A stretch of 64,000 bases of DNA, taken from assembly GCF_001189295.1 (NCBI RefSeq), contig NZ_CP012159.1, positions 5,968,525 to 6,032,524 of the forward strand, given 5' to 3'. Positions 17,920-25,758 of the stretch are shown piece after piece (the first letter of the stretch is position 1; each line of letters opens with the position of its first letter). Below the pieces are notes generated by a model. The model was not told the origin of the DNA. It ran no database searches and saw only the letters and a program-made list of their open reading frames with translations. The DNA is from Chondromyces crocatus. Lineage in GTDB: Bacteria > Myxococcota_A > Polyangia > Polyangiales > Polyangiaceae. The position numbers were made by a program, and so were the translations under genes.

Positions 17920-19500
17920 TCAAGCAGGGAGGCGTGTCCCTTCGAGATCGACCTGGAGTCCACCATATTCCGAAGGCTGGAAGTTCAGCGACAGGCCGTG
18001 CAGCTCGGCGACGCGGCAGGCGATGTTGAGGCCGAGACCCTGACCGTCAGGCGCGCGGGTGCGGGCTTCGTTGCCCCGGAAGCCTCTCTCGACGAGGCGG
18101 GTGAGGTCGTCTGCAGGGATGCCCGGGCCGTCGTCGAGGACGCGAAGTCGGAAGCGGTCGTGCTGGATGGGCTCCACGACGACTGCCACGTGGCCGCCGG
18201 GATGGTTGTGGCGGATGGCATTGTACACGACGTTGCTCACGGCTTGCTCGATCAGCGTGACGTCACCCTCGATGATCAGGGGGAGTTCAGGGACGGCGTG
18301 GTCGAGTGAGATCTCGAGTTGGCGCGCGATGGGGCGATGCCGGCCGATGACCCGGGTGACGAGGGCATTCAGGTCGACGGGGCCGCGGTGGAGCTTCTGT
18401 TCGCCGGCGTCGAGCTTGGCGGCAATGGCGAGGTTGTGCACGAGCGAGGCGAGGTAGTGCGCTTCGTCCATCGCGGAGACCAGGACGCTCATGTCGACGG
18501 CCTCGCCTCGAGCGGTGGACTCCTGGAGCGTGGATAGGTGCGCCTGGAGCACGGTCAGCGGGATCATGACGTCGTGGGTGGTGTTGGCGAGGAAGTCGCG
18601 CAGGGCTCGCTCGCGAAGGTCCTTCTCGGCAAGCTGAGTGCGGACGGCACGGCTGGCCGCGTCGAAGGCGCGGCCGAGTTCGGTGATCTCGTCTCGTCCG
18701 CCGATGGACACGCTCTCGGTGAAGCCGGCGAAGGCGGACTGGCGCACGGCCTCGGTGAGCTTCCGGATGCGACGGACGACCGGCCCCACGGCGAGGAGGA
18801 CGGCGACGCTGACGATGCCGACGGGGATGAGCCAGATACGGCTGGCGGGCAGGATGGCCCCGAGGAACCCCGGGCCGGTGGTCCCGCGCGCGAGCACGAA
18901 GGTGCAGGGGCCCTTGCCCCACGGCATACGGATGAGGACCTCGACGATGGCGCCCTGGAAGGAGAGGGGTGGGGAGGCGATGTCACGGTCGGAGATTGCC
19001 TCGATCAGCTCGGGAGCAAGGGGCGGCGCGCGGTGGTTGTGGGATTCGAAGCGCTCGTCGTAAGCGAACAGAACGGGAGGCTCCCCGGCGCGCGGCGGAG
19101 GGCCGGAGGCGTCGCGGTCGGACCAGGAAGGGAAGGGTGGTCTCGGCGGAGGGTCGTCCCAGGGGGGCTCCTCTGGCGGGCCATGGTGCATGGGCCAGGG
19201 GGCGCCGGATGGAGGGGCGCCCCACGGGGGGGCCTCTGGCGGGGCAGGGCGCACGTCCCAGGGGGAGTCGGCGCCAGGCGGTGGTCTCTCCGAACGCGGC
19301 AGGGGGGTGCCGCCCCAGCGGTCCGGCTCGGTCTCGCACCGCGACTGCGCGCCGGGCTGGAGCATGTGCTGAAAGGCGATGCGGGTGAGGACTTGCTCGG
19401 CCGCGCTGTGGCGCATCTGCGAGTCGACCGCGACGAGGGCGACGAGGGTCGGGGCGGTGACGACGAGGGTGGTGACGGCCAGGCGGAGGCGAAGCTTCAT
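17920..19500 (-). CDS. two-component sensor histidine kinase
   Basis: 526 residues. ATG at 19500 overlaps the response-regulator stop (ATGA), which fixes the start. The first transmembrane helix is at residues 6-28. A long extracytoplasmic loop follows, with an extreme Pro/Trp-rich stretch (repeated PPxxPPW-like units, about 70-130). The second helix (about 245-265) leads into HAMP. The kinase core has an unusual H-box ([13 protein letters not shown]), N-box [18 protein letters not shown] and GQGLGLNIA, so it should be active. It works with the OmpR-type regulator just upstream. The Pro-rich sensor loop suggests contact with cell wall or extracellular protein, but the signal is unknown. Confidence 0.9.
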   Translation of the reverse strand: MKLRLRLAVTTLVVTAPTLVALVAVDSQMRHSAAEQVLTRIAFQHMLQPGAQSRCETEPDRWGGTPLPRSERPPPGADSPWDVRPAPPEAPPWGAPPSGAPWPMHHGPPEEPPWDDPPPRPPFPSWSDRDASGPPPRAGEPPVLFAYDERFESHNHRAPPLAPELIEAISDRDIASPPLSFQGAIVEVLIRMPWGKGPCTFVLARGTTGPGFLGAILPASRIWLIPVGIVSVAVLLAVGPVVRRIRKLTEAVRQSAFAGFTESVSIGGRDEITELGRAFDAASRAVRTQLAEKDLRERALRDFLANTTHDVMIPLTVLQAHLSTLQESTARGEAVDMSVLVSAMDEAHYLASLVHNLAIAAKLDAGEQKLHRGPVDLNALVTRVIGRHRPIARQLEISLDHAVPELPLIIEGDVTLIEQAVSNVVYNAIRHNHPGGHVAVVVEPIQHDRFRLRVLDDGPGIPADDLTRLVERGFRGNEARTRAPDGQGLGLNIACRVAELHGLSLNFQPSEYGGLQVDLEGTRLPA

Positions 19501-20165
19501 GGCTCGCGCCCGACGGCGAGGCGGTAGCCGATGCCCCAGACCGTCTCCACGAGGTTGCCGCCGAGCTTCTTGCGGAGGCGCGAGACGTGCACGTCGAGGG
19601 TGCGCTCGGTGCCGTCTCGGCTCGGGTCGAGGACGTTCTCGACGAGCCAGGCACGCGTGATGGCCTTGCCGGGCCGGCGGGCGAGCGCCGTCAGAAAGTC
19701 GAACTCGACGCGGGTCAGCTCGACCGGCTTGTCGTCGACGTGGACCTCCCGCGTGGCGACGTCGATCCGGAGTGGTCCGAGGTCGATGACGTCGCCGCGC
19801 TGAAGGGTCGGTCGCCTCAGCCGAGCCCGGACGCGCTCGATGAGCTCCTCCGGCCAGAAGGGTTTGGTCATGTAGTCGTCGGCGCCGAGCTGGAGCGCGC
19901 GGACCTTGTCCGTCGTGTCGTTGCGTGCGCTGAGTACGAGGACGGGGACGTCGGAGGTCGCTCGAAGGTGCTTGAGGATGTCCATCCCGTAGGTGTCGGG
20001 GAGCATCAGATCGAGGATGACGAGGGCGAGCCCCGCGAGTTCGTCGGGGGCCACGCGACGGCCTCGATTCCACCAGGTCGGCTCGTAGCCCGCACGCCGA
20101 AGCCGCTCGACGATCTGGGCGCCGAGCTCTTGGTCATCCTCGATGAGCAACACGCGCTCTGCCAT
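19497..20165 (-). CDS. OmpR/PhoB-family response regulator
   Basis: 222 residues. The receiver domain (1-115) has the acidic pair in [10 protein letters not shown], phospho-acceptor Asp in [10 protein letters not shown], and Lys in [11 protein letters not shown]. The C-terminal winged-helix domain (about 130-218) ends with the typical [15 protein letters not shown] ... GIGYRL pattern. It is the first gene of a two-gene operon with the histidine kinase, overlapping by 4 nt. Targets are unknown. Its own promoter should lie in the 571-nt region upstream. Confidence 0.93.
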   Translation of the reverse strand: MAERVLLIEDDQELGAQIVERLRRAGYEPTWWNRGRRVAPDELAGLALVILDLMLPDTYGMDILKHLRATSDVPVLVLSARNDTTDKVRALQLGADDYMTKPFWPEELIERVRARLRRPTLQRGDVIDLGPLRIDVATREVHVDDKPVELTRVEFDFLTALARRPGKAITRAWLVENVLDPSRDGTERTLDVHVSRLRKKLGGNLVETVWGIGYRLAVGREP

Positions 20166-20736
20166 GCAGTCCTTCGGCGATAGCCTGCCACGGAAGGTCC
20201 TACGAAGATCTTAAGGGGAGGTCCTTCGAGGCCGCCGGGCCCCTCCTTCCCAGAGGGGGGGGCTTTCTAGACCCCCGCACGGCCGATCTTCTGCGCACTG
20301 CGTCGTAGCGTGGTAGCGTCCCGCCTCCAGCCGAACGCCACCTCGTCACCGTCGCGCCGCTCGCATCTCGGCGACCCCCTCCCGATGTCGACTGGACGCT
20401 CGCCACCGGGGGGAGCGTTCGGGTGACATTTCGAGCAACCGGGACGGCAGCTCACAAACGGTATCGTGAACGCGGGGCGCCGTATCCTTGCAGGGGCTGC
20501 GTCACTGGGCTAGGAAGAGGCGTCTCACGAACGTCACTCGGCCCTCGACACGATGCTTTCTATCTCTCCTCGGACAGGGAGAGAGACCCTGGCTCGCTCG
20601 GATGTCTGGACGACGCAACGTGTGTCCTCGTGGAATCGTCTACGCAGGACGTCGGCCCTTCGAGCCACAGCGGCTTCATCGGATGGCAGGCTGATAGCGC
20701 AACAGTGCGCAATAGAAGCTGCGAAAGCAACGTGTC
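20166..20736. other. 571-nt intergenic region between two-component operon and RRM gene
   Basis: Divergent intergenic region. Near 20225-20262 is a GC-rich inverted repeat, CCCCTC...GAGGGG. The 100 or so bases before the RRM gene are less GC-rich than the surroundings and would form a long leader if transcription starts far upstream. I see no supported gene: open frames here lack ribosome-binding sites and have Arg/Ser-skewed composition. Confidence 0.45.
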
Positions 20737-21132
20737 ATGGCAAATCGTCTTTACGTCGGCAATCTCTCGTACTCGACCCGTCAGGAGACCCTCGAAGCGG
20801 CCTTCGCCGCCGTGGGTGAGGTGCGTGAGGTGGCGATGCCGACCGACCGTGAGACCGGGCAACCGCGTGGTTTTGCGTTCGTCACCATGGGCTCGGCCCA
20901 GGCCGCTGCGACCGCCATCGAGCAGCTCAACGGGATGATGCTCGACGGGCGCTCGCTCCGCGTGAATGAGGCGCAGGAGCGGCAGCCCGGCGGTGGTGGC
21001 GGTGGTGGCGGCCGTAGCTTCGGCGGTGGTGGCGGTGGTGGCGGCCGTGGCTTCGGCGGCGGTGGCGGTGGCGGCGGCCGTGGCTTCGGCGGCGGTGGCG
21101 GTGGTGGCGGCCGTGGCCGCGACCGCTACTGA
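20737..21132 (+). CDS. Gly-rich RRM RNA-binding protein
   Basis: 131 residues. One RNA recognition motif spans residues 1-80, with RNP2 LYVGNL (5-10) and RNP1 RGFAFVTM (44-51). The C-terminal tail (about 85-131) is built of Gly runs interrupted by Arg-Ser/Gly-Phe, ending RGRDRY. This is the architecture of the small RRM proteins found in cyanobacteria and myxobacteria, which are often cold-regulated. The tail resembles RGG/FG-type disordered tails that bind RNA or condense. A clear intrinsic terminator follows 24 nt after the stop, so the gene is monocistronic. Confidence 0.93.
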   Translation: MANRLYVGNLSYSTRQETLEAAFAAVGEVREVAMPTDRETGQPRGFAFVTMGSAQAAATAIEQLNGMMLDGRSLRVNEAQERQPGGGGGGGGRSFGGGGGGGGRGFGGGGGGGGRGFGGGGGGGGRGRDRY

Positions 21133-21156
21133 TTCCACGTTGTCTGGATAGTCGCG

Positions 21157-21191
21157 GCACGGCGAGCCTCGCGCTCGCCGTGCTATTTCTT
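21157..21191 (+). terminator. intrinsic terminator after RRM gene
   Basis: Perfect 11-bp stem, GCACGGCGAGC (21157-21167) pairing with GCTCGCCGTGC (21173-21183), with a 5-nt loop CTCGC, followed by TATTTCTT. It is the clearest Rho-independent terminator in the window. Confidence 0.85.
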
Positions 21192-21237
21192 CCCCCCTCA
21201 AGCCCAGCGCGAAACTGCGCGGAAGCCGGTGCTCAGC

Positions 21238-21423
21238 ATGCAGCGACAAGGTGCATCCAAGCGGCAGAAAGAGCGTGCGCGCCAGGAAAAGCAGCGCGAG
21301 AAAGACGCCGCTCGCAATGAACGACGCAAGGACAAGACGTTGAAATCTGTTCCAGGTGAGCCTGGCGAAGATCCGGATATTGCCGGGATCGTCCCGGGAC
21401 CTCAGCCTCCGGCGGTCGAGTGA
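21238..21423 (+). CDS. small highly charged protein
   Basis: 61 residues from ATG at 21238; a GTG 9 nt upstream is an alternative. The N-terminal two-thirds are a Lys/Arg/Glu/Gln-rich helix (MQRQGASKRQKERARQEKQR onward), probably a coiled coil or nucleic-acid-binding helix. A short acidic and Pro-rich tail follows. The stop overlaps the GTG start of the next gene (GTGA), so the two are likely coupled. No family function is known to me. Confidence 0.65.
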   Translation: MQRQGASKRQKERARQEKQREKDAARNERRKDKTLKSVPGEPGEDPDIAGIVPGPQPPAVE

Positions 21424-21782
21424 GCAACGGAGAGCGGCGAGACGTCGAGCCGAGCGTTCCGCCTCCACCAGCGGGAGAGAAGGTCGAGTCCCCGCGAGAC
21501 GCCGAGCGACGTAAGTTCATCGAGGAACGCTCGCAGGCGCTCGGTCAGAGCTGGGCTCAGGGCTTTCGTCGTGAATTGCAGCAGCAGGGGCGGGCGGTCG
21601 CTGGTGGCTGGCCGGGAACGTTGCGTGAGGCGCGAACCTACGTGGAGCGCGCTCTGATGACCGAGCTGCGCAGCCGCAAGATGGCGATGATCAGCGGCGC
21701 TGAGCGCGAGACGGCCGCGAAGGTGGCCTACGCGAGCGCCAGGAGCGAGTGGCGCAAGCACGTCGAGCCCGAGCCCCCCTGA
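21420..21782 (+). CDS. hypothetical cytoplasmic protein
   Basis: 120 residues from a GTG that overlaps the previous stop by 4 nt. It is a helical, charged protein with an Arg/Glu-rich centre (RDAERRKFIEERSQALGQ) and a C-terminal helix (MTELRSRKMAMISGAERE). It has no signal peptide. It is not recognised. Pairing with the small charged protein upstream suggests a joint function. It converges with the cupin gene, whose stop is 13 nt away. Confidence 0.6.
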   Translation: MSNGERRDVEPSVPPPPAGEKVESPRDAERRKFIEERSQALGQSWAQGFRRELQQQGRAVAGGWPGTLREARTYVERALMTELRSRKMAMISGAERETAAKVAYASARSEWRKHVEPEPP

Positions 21783-21795
21783 GGGCGCGGCGTCG

Positions 21796-22272
21796 TCACC
21801 AGGGGGTGCCGTCCTTGTGCACGTAAGCGAACCCGCCACCGGGTTGAGGCCGACACTCCATGTCGATGTCGCTGTAGACAGCATGGTCCTGCTCCTCGTC
21901 GGTCCCGACCTCGAGGTAGACAGCAGGACGATCCGAGCGGTTGACGAGCTGGTGCCCGTCGGGGCGACCCGCCGGGAATCCGGCCGCCATGCCTGCGCGC
22001 AGCACCTGCTCGCCTGCGTCGGTGACGAGGACCAGCTCGCCTTCCACGACGTAGACGAACTCCTCGTCGTGGGAATGCCAATGGCGCTGCGACGACGCCG
22101 CGCCAGGCGCGAGCTGGGTGAGGTTGACGCCGAACCGGGTGAGGCCGAGGGCTTTGCCGATGCGGCGTCTGGCGCGGCCAGCGACGGCCAGACGGAAGGG
22201 CTCGGGGTAGCCGGTGTTCGTCAGGGGTTCGACGGTGGCAGGGTCGAGGGCAGGCGGCCGGGGATCGGACAT
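21796..22272 (-). CDS. cupin-domain protein
   Basis: 158 residues. The single cupin barrel shows HWHSHDEEFVYVVEGEL (metal-binding His, His and Glu of motif 1) and, in motif 2, GFPAGRPDGHQLVNRS. The N-terminal 40 residues precede the barrel. Such small cupins act as sugar isomerase- or dioxygenase-like enzymes or as ligand-binding proteins; the reaction cannot be assigned. It is cytoplasmic. It is divergent from the TPR-like lipoprotein/thiE-like operon across 181 nt. Confidence 0.85.
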   Translation of the reverse strand: MSDPRPPALDPATVEPLTNTGYPEPFRLAVAGRARRRIGKALGLTRFGVNLTQLAPGAASSQRHWHSHDEEFVYVVEGELVLVTDAGEQVLRAGMAAGFPAGRPDGHQLVNRSDRPAVYLEVGTDEEQDHAVYSDIDMECRPQPGGGFAYVHKDGTPW

Positions 22273-22453
22273 GGGTGGAGTTAAGTTCGATCATGAGGCT
22301 GACGGCAAGGGCGGGCGGAGCGGGGCGGGCTGATGGACAAGCGCGGACGGAGCTTTGCCATGGAGCACGGGCATCCTCTTGCGGCCCCCAGCAGGCCCTG
22401 GTGAGGGCGCCTCGGGACTTGACAGGGAGGGCGAGGTACAAGCGAATCGCGTC

Positions 22454-22762
22454 GTGCTCGTCGGTCTCCGTGTCTCCTTCGCCGCCGTCGTGCTCGTCGC
22501 GACCTTCGCCAACGCGCCCTTCCAGTGCGCCAGTGAGCCGGATCTGCGGCGTCGGCGCGTGGAGGACCCGAGCGAGGTGTTGTTCGCGCTCGCCGAGCGC
22601 TTCGAAGCGAAGGGCGAGCGCGACGCCCAGGTGGCGACGCTGCGCTACCTGATCGAGCGGTATCCATCGAGTCGGTTCGCAGGAATGGCGCGTCAGGATC
22701 TGGAGTCCCTGGGGGTGCCCCCGACCGAGACGAACACCACCGGCGAGAGGCCGCCCGAGTGA
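22454..22762 (+). CDS. small TPR-like putative lipoprotein
   Basis: About 102 residues from GTG at 22454; the start is uncertain because no strong ribosome-binding site is visible and upstream in-frame starts exist. A hydrophobic N-terminus runs to Cys25 (weak lipobox). The mature part has two amphipathic helices, EVLFALAERFEAKGERD and TLRYLIERYPSSRFAG, the typical 'yPxSxyA' TPR/BamD-like pattern. The stop TGA shares a base with the ATG of the next gene (TGATG), so it heads a three-gene operon. Its role may be scaffolding at the membrane. Confidence 0.6.
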   Translation: MLVGLRVSFAAVVLVATFANAPFQCASEPDLRRRRVEDPSEVLFALAERFEAKGERDAQVATLRYLIERYPSSRFAGMARQDLESLGVPPTETNTTGERPPE

Positions 22763-23538
22763 TGCGGGCACCGCTCGTCACCCAGATCACTGCGACCTCG
22801 GTGGTCCCGGAGGTCGAGCTCGTCACACGTCTCCGGGCGCTCGGGGGGTGGTCGGAGGCGTGGCGTGCGCGGGTGGCGGTGCAGCTCCGAGATCCAGAGC
22901 TATCAGCAGCCGCACTGCTGGCCATGGGGCGACGGCTGCGAGCGATCACGGCGGAGCTGGGCATGGCGCTCCTGGTCAACGATCGGCTGGACGTGGCCCA
23001 GCTCCTCGGAGCCGAGGGTGTCCATCTGGGTCGGCGCTCGGTCGGCGTGGAGGAAGCACGACGATTCCTGGGTGGGAGCGCGTGGATCTCGGTGGCCTGT
23101 CACGATCTTGACGACATCTGGCGTGCGCTGGTTGAAGGCGCCGATGCCGTGACGCTCTCGCCAGTCTTCGCATCCCCAGGGAAAGGCGTGCCCCTCGGCC
23201 TCGAGGTACTCGGCGTGGCGCGGAGCACCATCGAGCAGGGACCGGTCAGCCCGGATGGCCTCAATGGCCTCGGTGGGCTCGACTCCACGCAAGCTCACGG
23301 GCAGCAGAGGCCTCGGACGGTGGCGTTGATCGCCCTGGGAGGCATCGAGGCGCGGAACGCTGCGTCGTGCCTCGCCGCAGGAGCCGACGGGGTTGCTGCC
23401 ATCCGCGAGGCGCCAGCCAGGTTGCTTGCGGCGCTGGCCGAGGGAGAAGTCGGCGCGTGCCTGGCCGATGCCGGAGAAGCTCCAGGAGCACTGCGCCACG
23501 GGGTTGCCTCGCGGCGCAAGGAGTCGAAGGGACGATGA
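22762..23538 (+). CDS. thiamine phosphate synthase / TenI-like protein
   Basis: 258 residues. The ATG overlaps the previous stop. TIM-barrel ThiE/TenI signatures are present in order: VAVQLRDPELS, LLVNDRLDVAQLLGAEGVHLG, ISVACHD, ADAVTLSPVFASPGKG, ALGGI and AGADGVAAIR. ThiE joins the pyrimidine and thiazole halves of thiamine; TenI aromatises the thiazole. The LSPVFASPGKG loop fits either, and I cannot separate them. No other thiamine genes and no TPP riboswitch are visible. The C-terminal 40 residues are a non-conserved extension. The last codons overlap the YbaK-like gene. Confidence 0.8.
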   Translation: MRAPLVTQITATSVVPEVELVTRLRALGGWSEAWRARVAVQLRDPELSAAALLAMGRRLRAITAELGMALLVNDRLDVAQLLGAEGVHLGRRSVGVEEARRFLGGSAWISVACHDLDDIWRALVEGADAVTLSPVFASPGKGVPLGLEVLGVARSTIEQGPVSPDGLNGLGGLDSTQAHGQQRPRTVALIALGGIEARNAASCLAAGADGVAAIREAPARLLAALAEGEVGACLADAGEAPGALRHGVASRRKESKGR

Positions 23539-24008
23539 AGACCAACGCCGCGCGCCTGCTGGATGCGCTGGGCATCCGCTACGAGCTGCGCGAGTACGAG
23601 GTGGAGCCGGAGGACCTGCGCGCCGAGACGGTGGCGGCGAAGATCGGCATGCCGCCGGAGCAGGTCTGGAAGACGCTGGTGGCGCGCGGAGACCGGAACG
23701 GTGTCTGCTTCGCGGTCGTCCCGGCGACGGCGGCGCTGGATCTGAAGGGCCTGGCGAAGCTGAGCGGCGACCGGAAGGTGGACACGGTACCGCTCAAGGA
23801 GGTGCAACCCCTGACGGGCTATGTCCGTGGAGGGGTGACGGTACTGGGGGCGAAAAAGGCCTACCCGGTCTATGCCGACGAGACGATCGAGCTGTTCGAC
23901 GTGGTCTCGATATCTGCAGGGGTGCGGGGGACTCAGATCCTTATCGCGCCAGGGGACTATCTGCGCGCCGTGAAGGCTCAAGTGGGATCCATCGCTGCGC
24001 TGCGATGA
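23535..24008 (+). CDS. ybaK: YbaK/EbsC-type Cys-tRNA(Pro)/Cys-tRNA(Cys) deacylase
   Basis: 157 residues from an ATG overlapping the previous stop (ATGA). It matches YbaK in length and in motifs: MKTNAARLLDALGIRYELRE at the start, QVWKTLVARGD, the conserved Lys in LDLKGLAKLSG, and GYVRGGVTVLGAKKAYPVY. YbaK hydrolyses mischarged aminoacyl-tRNA (Cys-tRNA-Pro) in trans. It is the third gene of the operon. The link with the thiamine-like gene may be transcriptional only. Confidence 0.9.
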   Translation: MKTNAARLLDALGIRYELREYEVEPEDLRAETVAAKIGMPPEQVWKTLVARGDRNGVCFAVVPATAALDLKGLAKLSGDRKVDTVPLKEVQPLTGYVRGGVTVLGAKKAYPVYADETIELFDVVSISAGVRGTQILIAPGDYLRAVKAQVGSIAALR

Positions 24009-24044
24009 GCGCGGCGTCGCGCCGTGGAAGCCGAGGGGGATGCC

Positions 24045-25535
24045 TCAGCGAGAGCGGGATCGATGACGGCGGCGGAGCGCGGCGGTCGCCAGCGCCGCAG
24101 CAAGGATGGCGGGCGCGGGGTTCCCGATGCGCCTGCCGAGTGGCTCGGAGCCTGGCGGCTCGACGGAGTAGTCGCCGCAGGGGACATTCTCCACCTTGGC
24201 GGCGACGAGGTTGCTGGAGATGGGGGCCTGACTCGAAGCAGGTTCGAGGCGGAGGTCGTCCTCGAGGGCGCTTGGCGGGAGATCCGCCTCCAAGCGTGTG
24301 AGGACGAGATCGCCGGGACGGAGACCGATGAGAGCTCGGCCTACGTCCGAGAGATCGCCGCACGTGAAGGTGGCAGCGGTGACACTCCTCCCGTCCGAAC
24401 AAGGGCCAGCCTCGCGCGTGCCATCGGGGCAGGTCTCGACCACGGTGAGGTTGGGGTAGGTCACGAGGCGCATGCCGAGATCGCAGTACCCGTACGGATC
24501 GCCGGTGTTGTTTTCGTGCTGGAGGACATAAGCCTCGGCGATGGTGGTGGCCGAGCTGGAGGTGTGATCGAACGTGACTCGGATCATTTCCCCGTGAGGG
24601 TCATGGTGCGGGGAGACGAGTGGAAACTGGGAGACATGACTCGTGAGGAAGCCACGCCTGTCTTCCCGGGAGAGCTCCTCCCGACGGAGGGTCTCGTAGT
24701 TCGAACTCTCTTCGGCGAAGTCCCACCTCAGCGCGTTCCCGTCCAGCGTCACCGAGGGGAAATTCTCCGGCGCGTAGCGTCCCTCCCCGAGGACGTAGAG
24801 CGTGAGCGGCACGGTCTCGCCGGCGCCGGCGGCCATCATGCCCAGCGGGACCAGGGGAGAGCCACCGGGGGCCACGACCCGGACCGGGGTCATCTGCGAG
24901 ACGGATGCGCCAGGGCGCAGGCGCATGGCGATGAAGTCGAGGCCCTGAGCCGCGTAGGCGTCGAGTACGGGAATCACCGCGGAGGGGATCGCGTAGCCGT
25001 TGGTCGTGAGCCATGTCTGGATGGCCTCACCGCTGCCCGAACTCAGCGTGACCGTCTGGTAGTTCCCCACGGATCCTTCGTGGAGCACGGTGACGTCCGG
25101 CGTCCCTTGACCGAAGTTGCCACGACCGGAGAGGGCCCCACCATCGAGCGCGGCCGAGCCACAGCAGCCGCCGGACGAGGACCCTGAGCCGCTGTCGTCG
25201 TGACAGGTGACGAGCGGCGCAAGCACGCGGGGGGCCGTGAACGCCTCGAGGGCTTCGAACCAGGCATCGGTGGACGCCTCCAGGACCGCGCCAGGGCCCA
25301 CGGGAAGCACCCAGGCGAAGTCGCTGGGGTCCCCCTCGTAGGCGATCTGACTCCAGAGCACGCTCTGCTCGGTGGAGAGCGAGAGCGCGATGCGCTGGGA
25401 GGTGACGGTGATGATCTCGGGGGGCTGCCCGGGGACTTCCCGAGGGAAGACGCCACCGCAGGCCTCCGCCACACGAGGGGCAGCCACGGCCATCGACGCG
25501 GCGGTCAGGGCACAAGCAAGGTGAAGGTATCGCAT
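24045..25535 (-). CDS. DUF2330 domain secreted protein
   Basis: 496 residues. The signal peptide (1-25) is followed by ACGGVF, the typical opening of DUF2330 proteins. The domain continues with SQRIALSLSTEQSVLWSQI, FAWVLPVG and a Ser/Gly/Cys cluster (SGSGSSSGGCCGS, about 120). The C-terminus has a Pro-Ala hydrophobic helix (AILAAALATAALRRRH) and a basic tail, like a membrane or sorting anchor of the MYXO-CTERM kind without a clear Cys. DUF2330 function is unknown. The gene is divergent from ileS across 223 nt. Confidence 0.85.
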   Translation of the reverse strand: MRYLHLACALTAASMAVAAPRVAEACGGVFPREVPGQPPEIITVTSQRIALSLSTEQSVLWSQIAYEGDPSDFAWVLPVGPGAVLEASTDAWFEALEAFTAPRVLAPLVTCHDDSGSGSSSGGCCGSAALDGGALSGRGNFGQGTPDVTVLHEGSVGNYQTVTLSSGSGEAIQTWLTTNGYAIPSAVIPVLDAYAAQGLDFIAMRLRPGASVSQMTPVRVVAPGGSPLVPLGMMAAGAGETVPLTLYVLGEGRYAPENFPSVTLDGNALRWDFAEESSNYETLRREELSREDRRGFLTSHVSQFPLVSPHHDPHGEMIRVTFDHTSSSATTIAEAYVLQHENNTGDPYGYCDLGMRLVTYPNLTVVETCPDGTREAGPCSDGRSVTAATFTCGDLSDVGRALIGLRPGDLVLTRLEADLPPSALEDDLRLEPASSQAPISSNLVAAKVENVPCGDYSVEPPGSEPLGRRIGNPAPAILAAALATAALRRRHRSRSR

Positions 25536-25758
25536 GAACCAGTGCTCCTTCGTGAACGGGGAGAATACCCTGCAAACTCCGATCCTCCACTGTCGTTCGT
25601 GGTCCGGATCGCTCCATCCAGGGCGTGCGTTCCAGGATGTGCCAGGGGAGGGGACACCCGTGCGACCGCGCTGTCATGGCGGGCGCCCCCTCGCTCGTTG
25701 CTGCCCCCTCCCTCGCTCGTTTCTCGACGCTAGGGGCGCCCCTTGCTACTAGCGCCCC

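Noticed and set aside
22273-22760. TPP riboswitch upstream of the ThiE/TenI-like gene
   Set aside because: No thi-box consensus could be seen, and the gene is internal to an operon with overlapping starts.
25536-25758. tRNA gene or T-box leader in front of ileS
   Set aside because: No T-arm consensus, cloverleaf or T-box sequence is visible; the region only has short GGGGCGCC-type inverted repeats.
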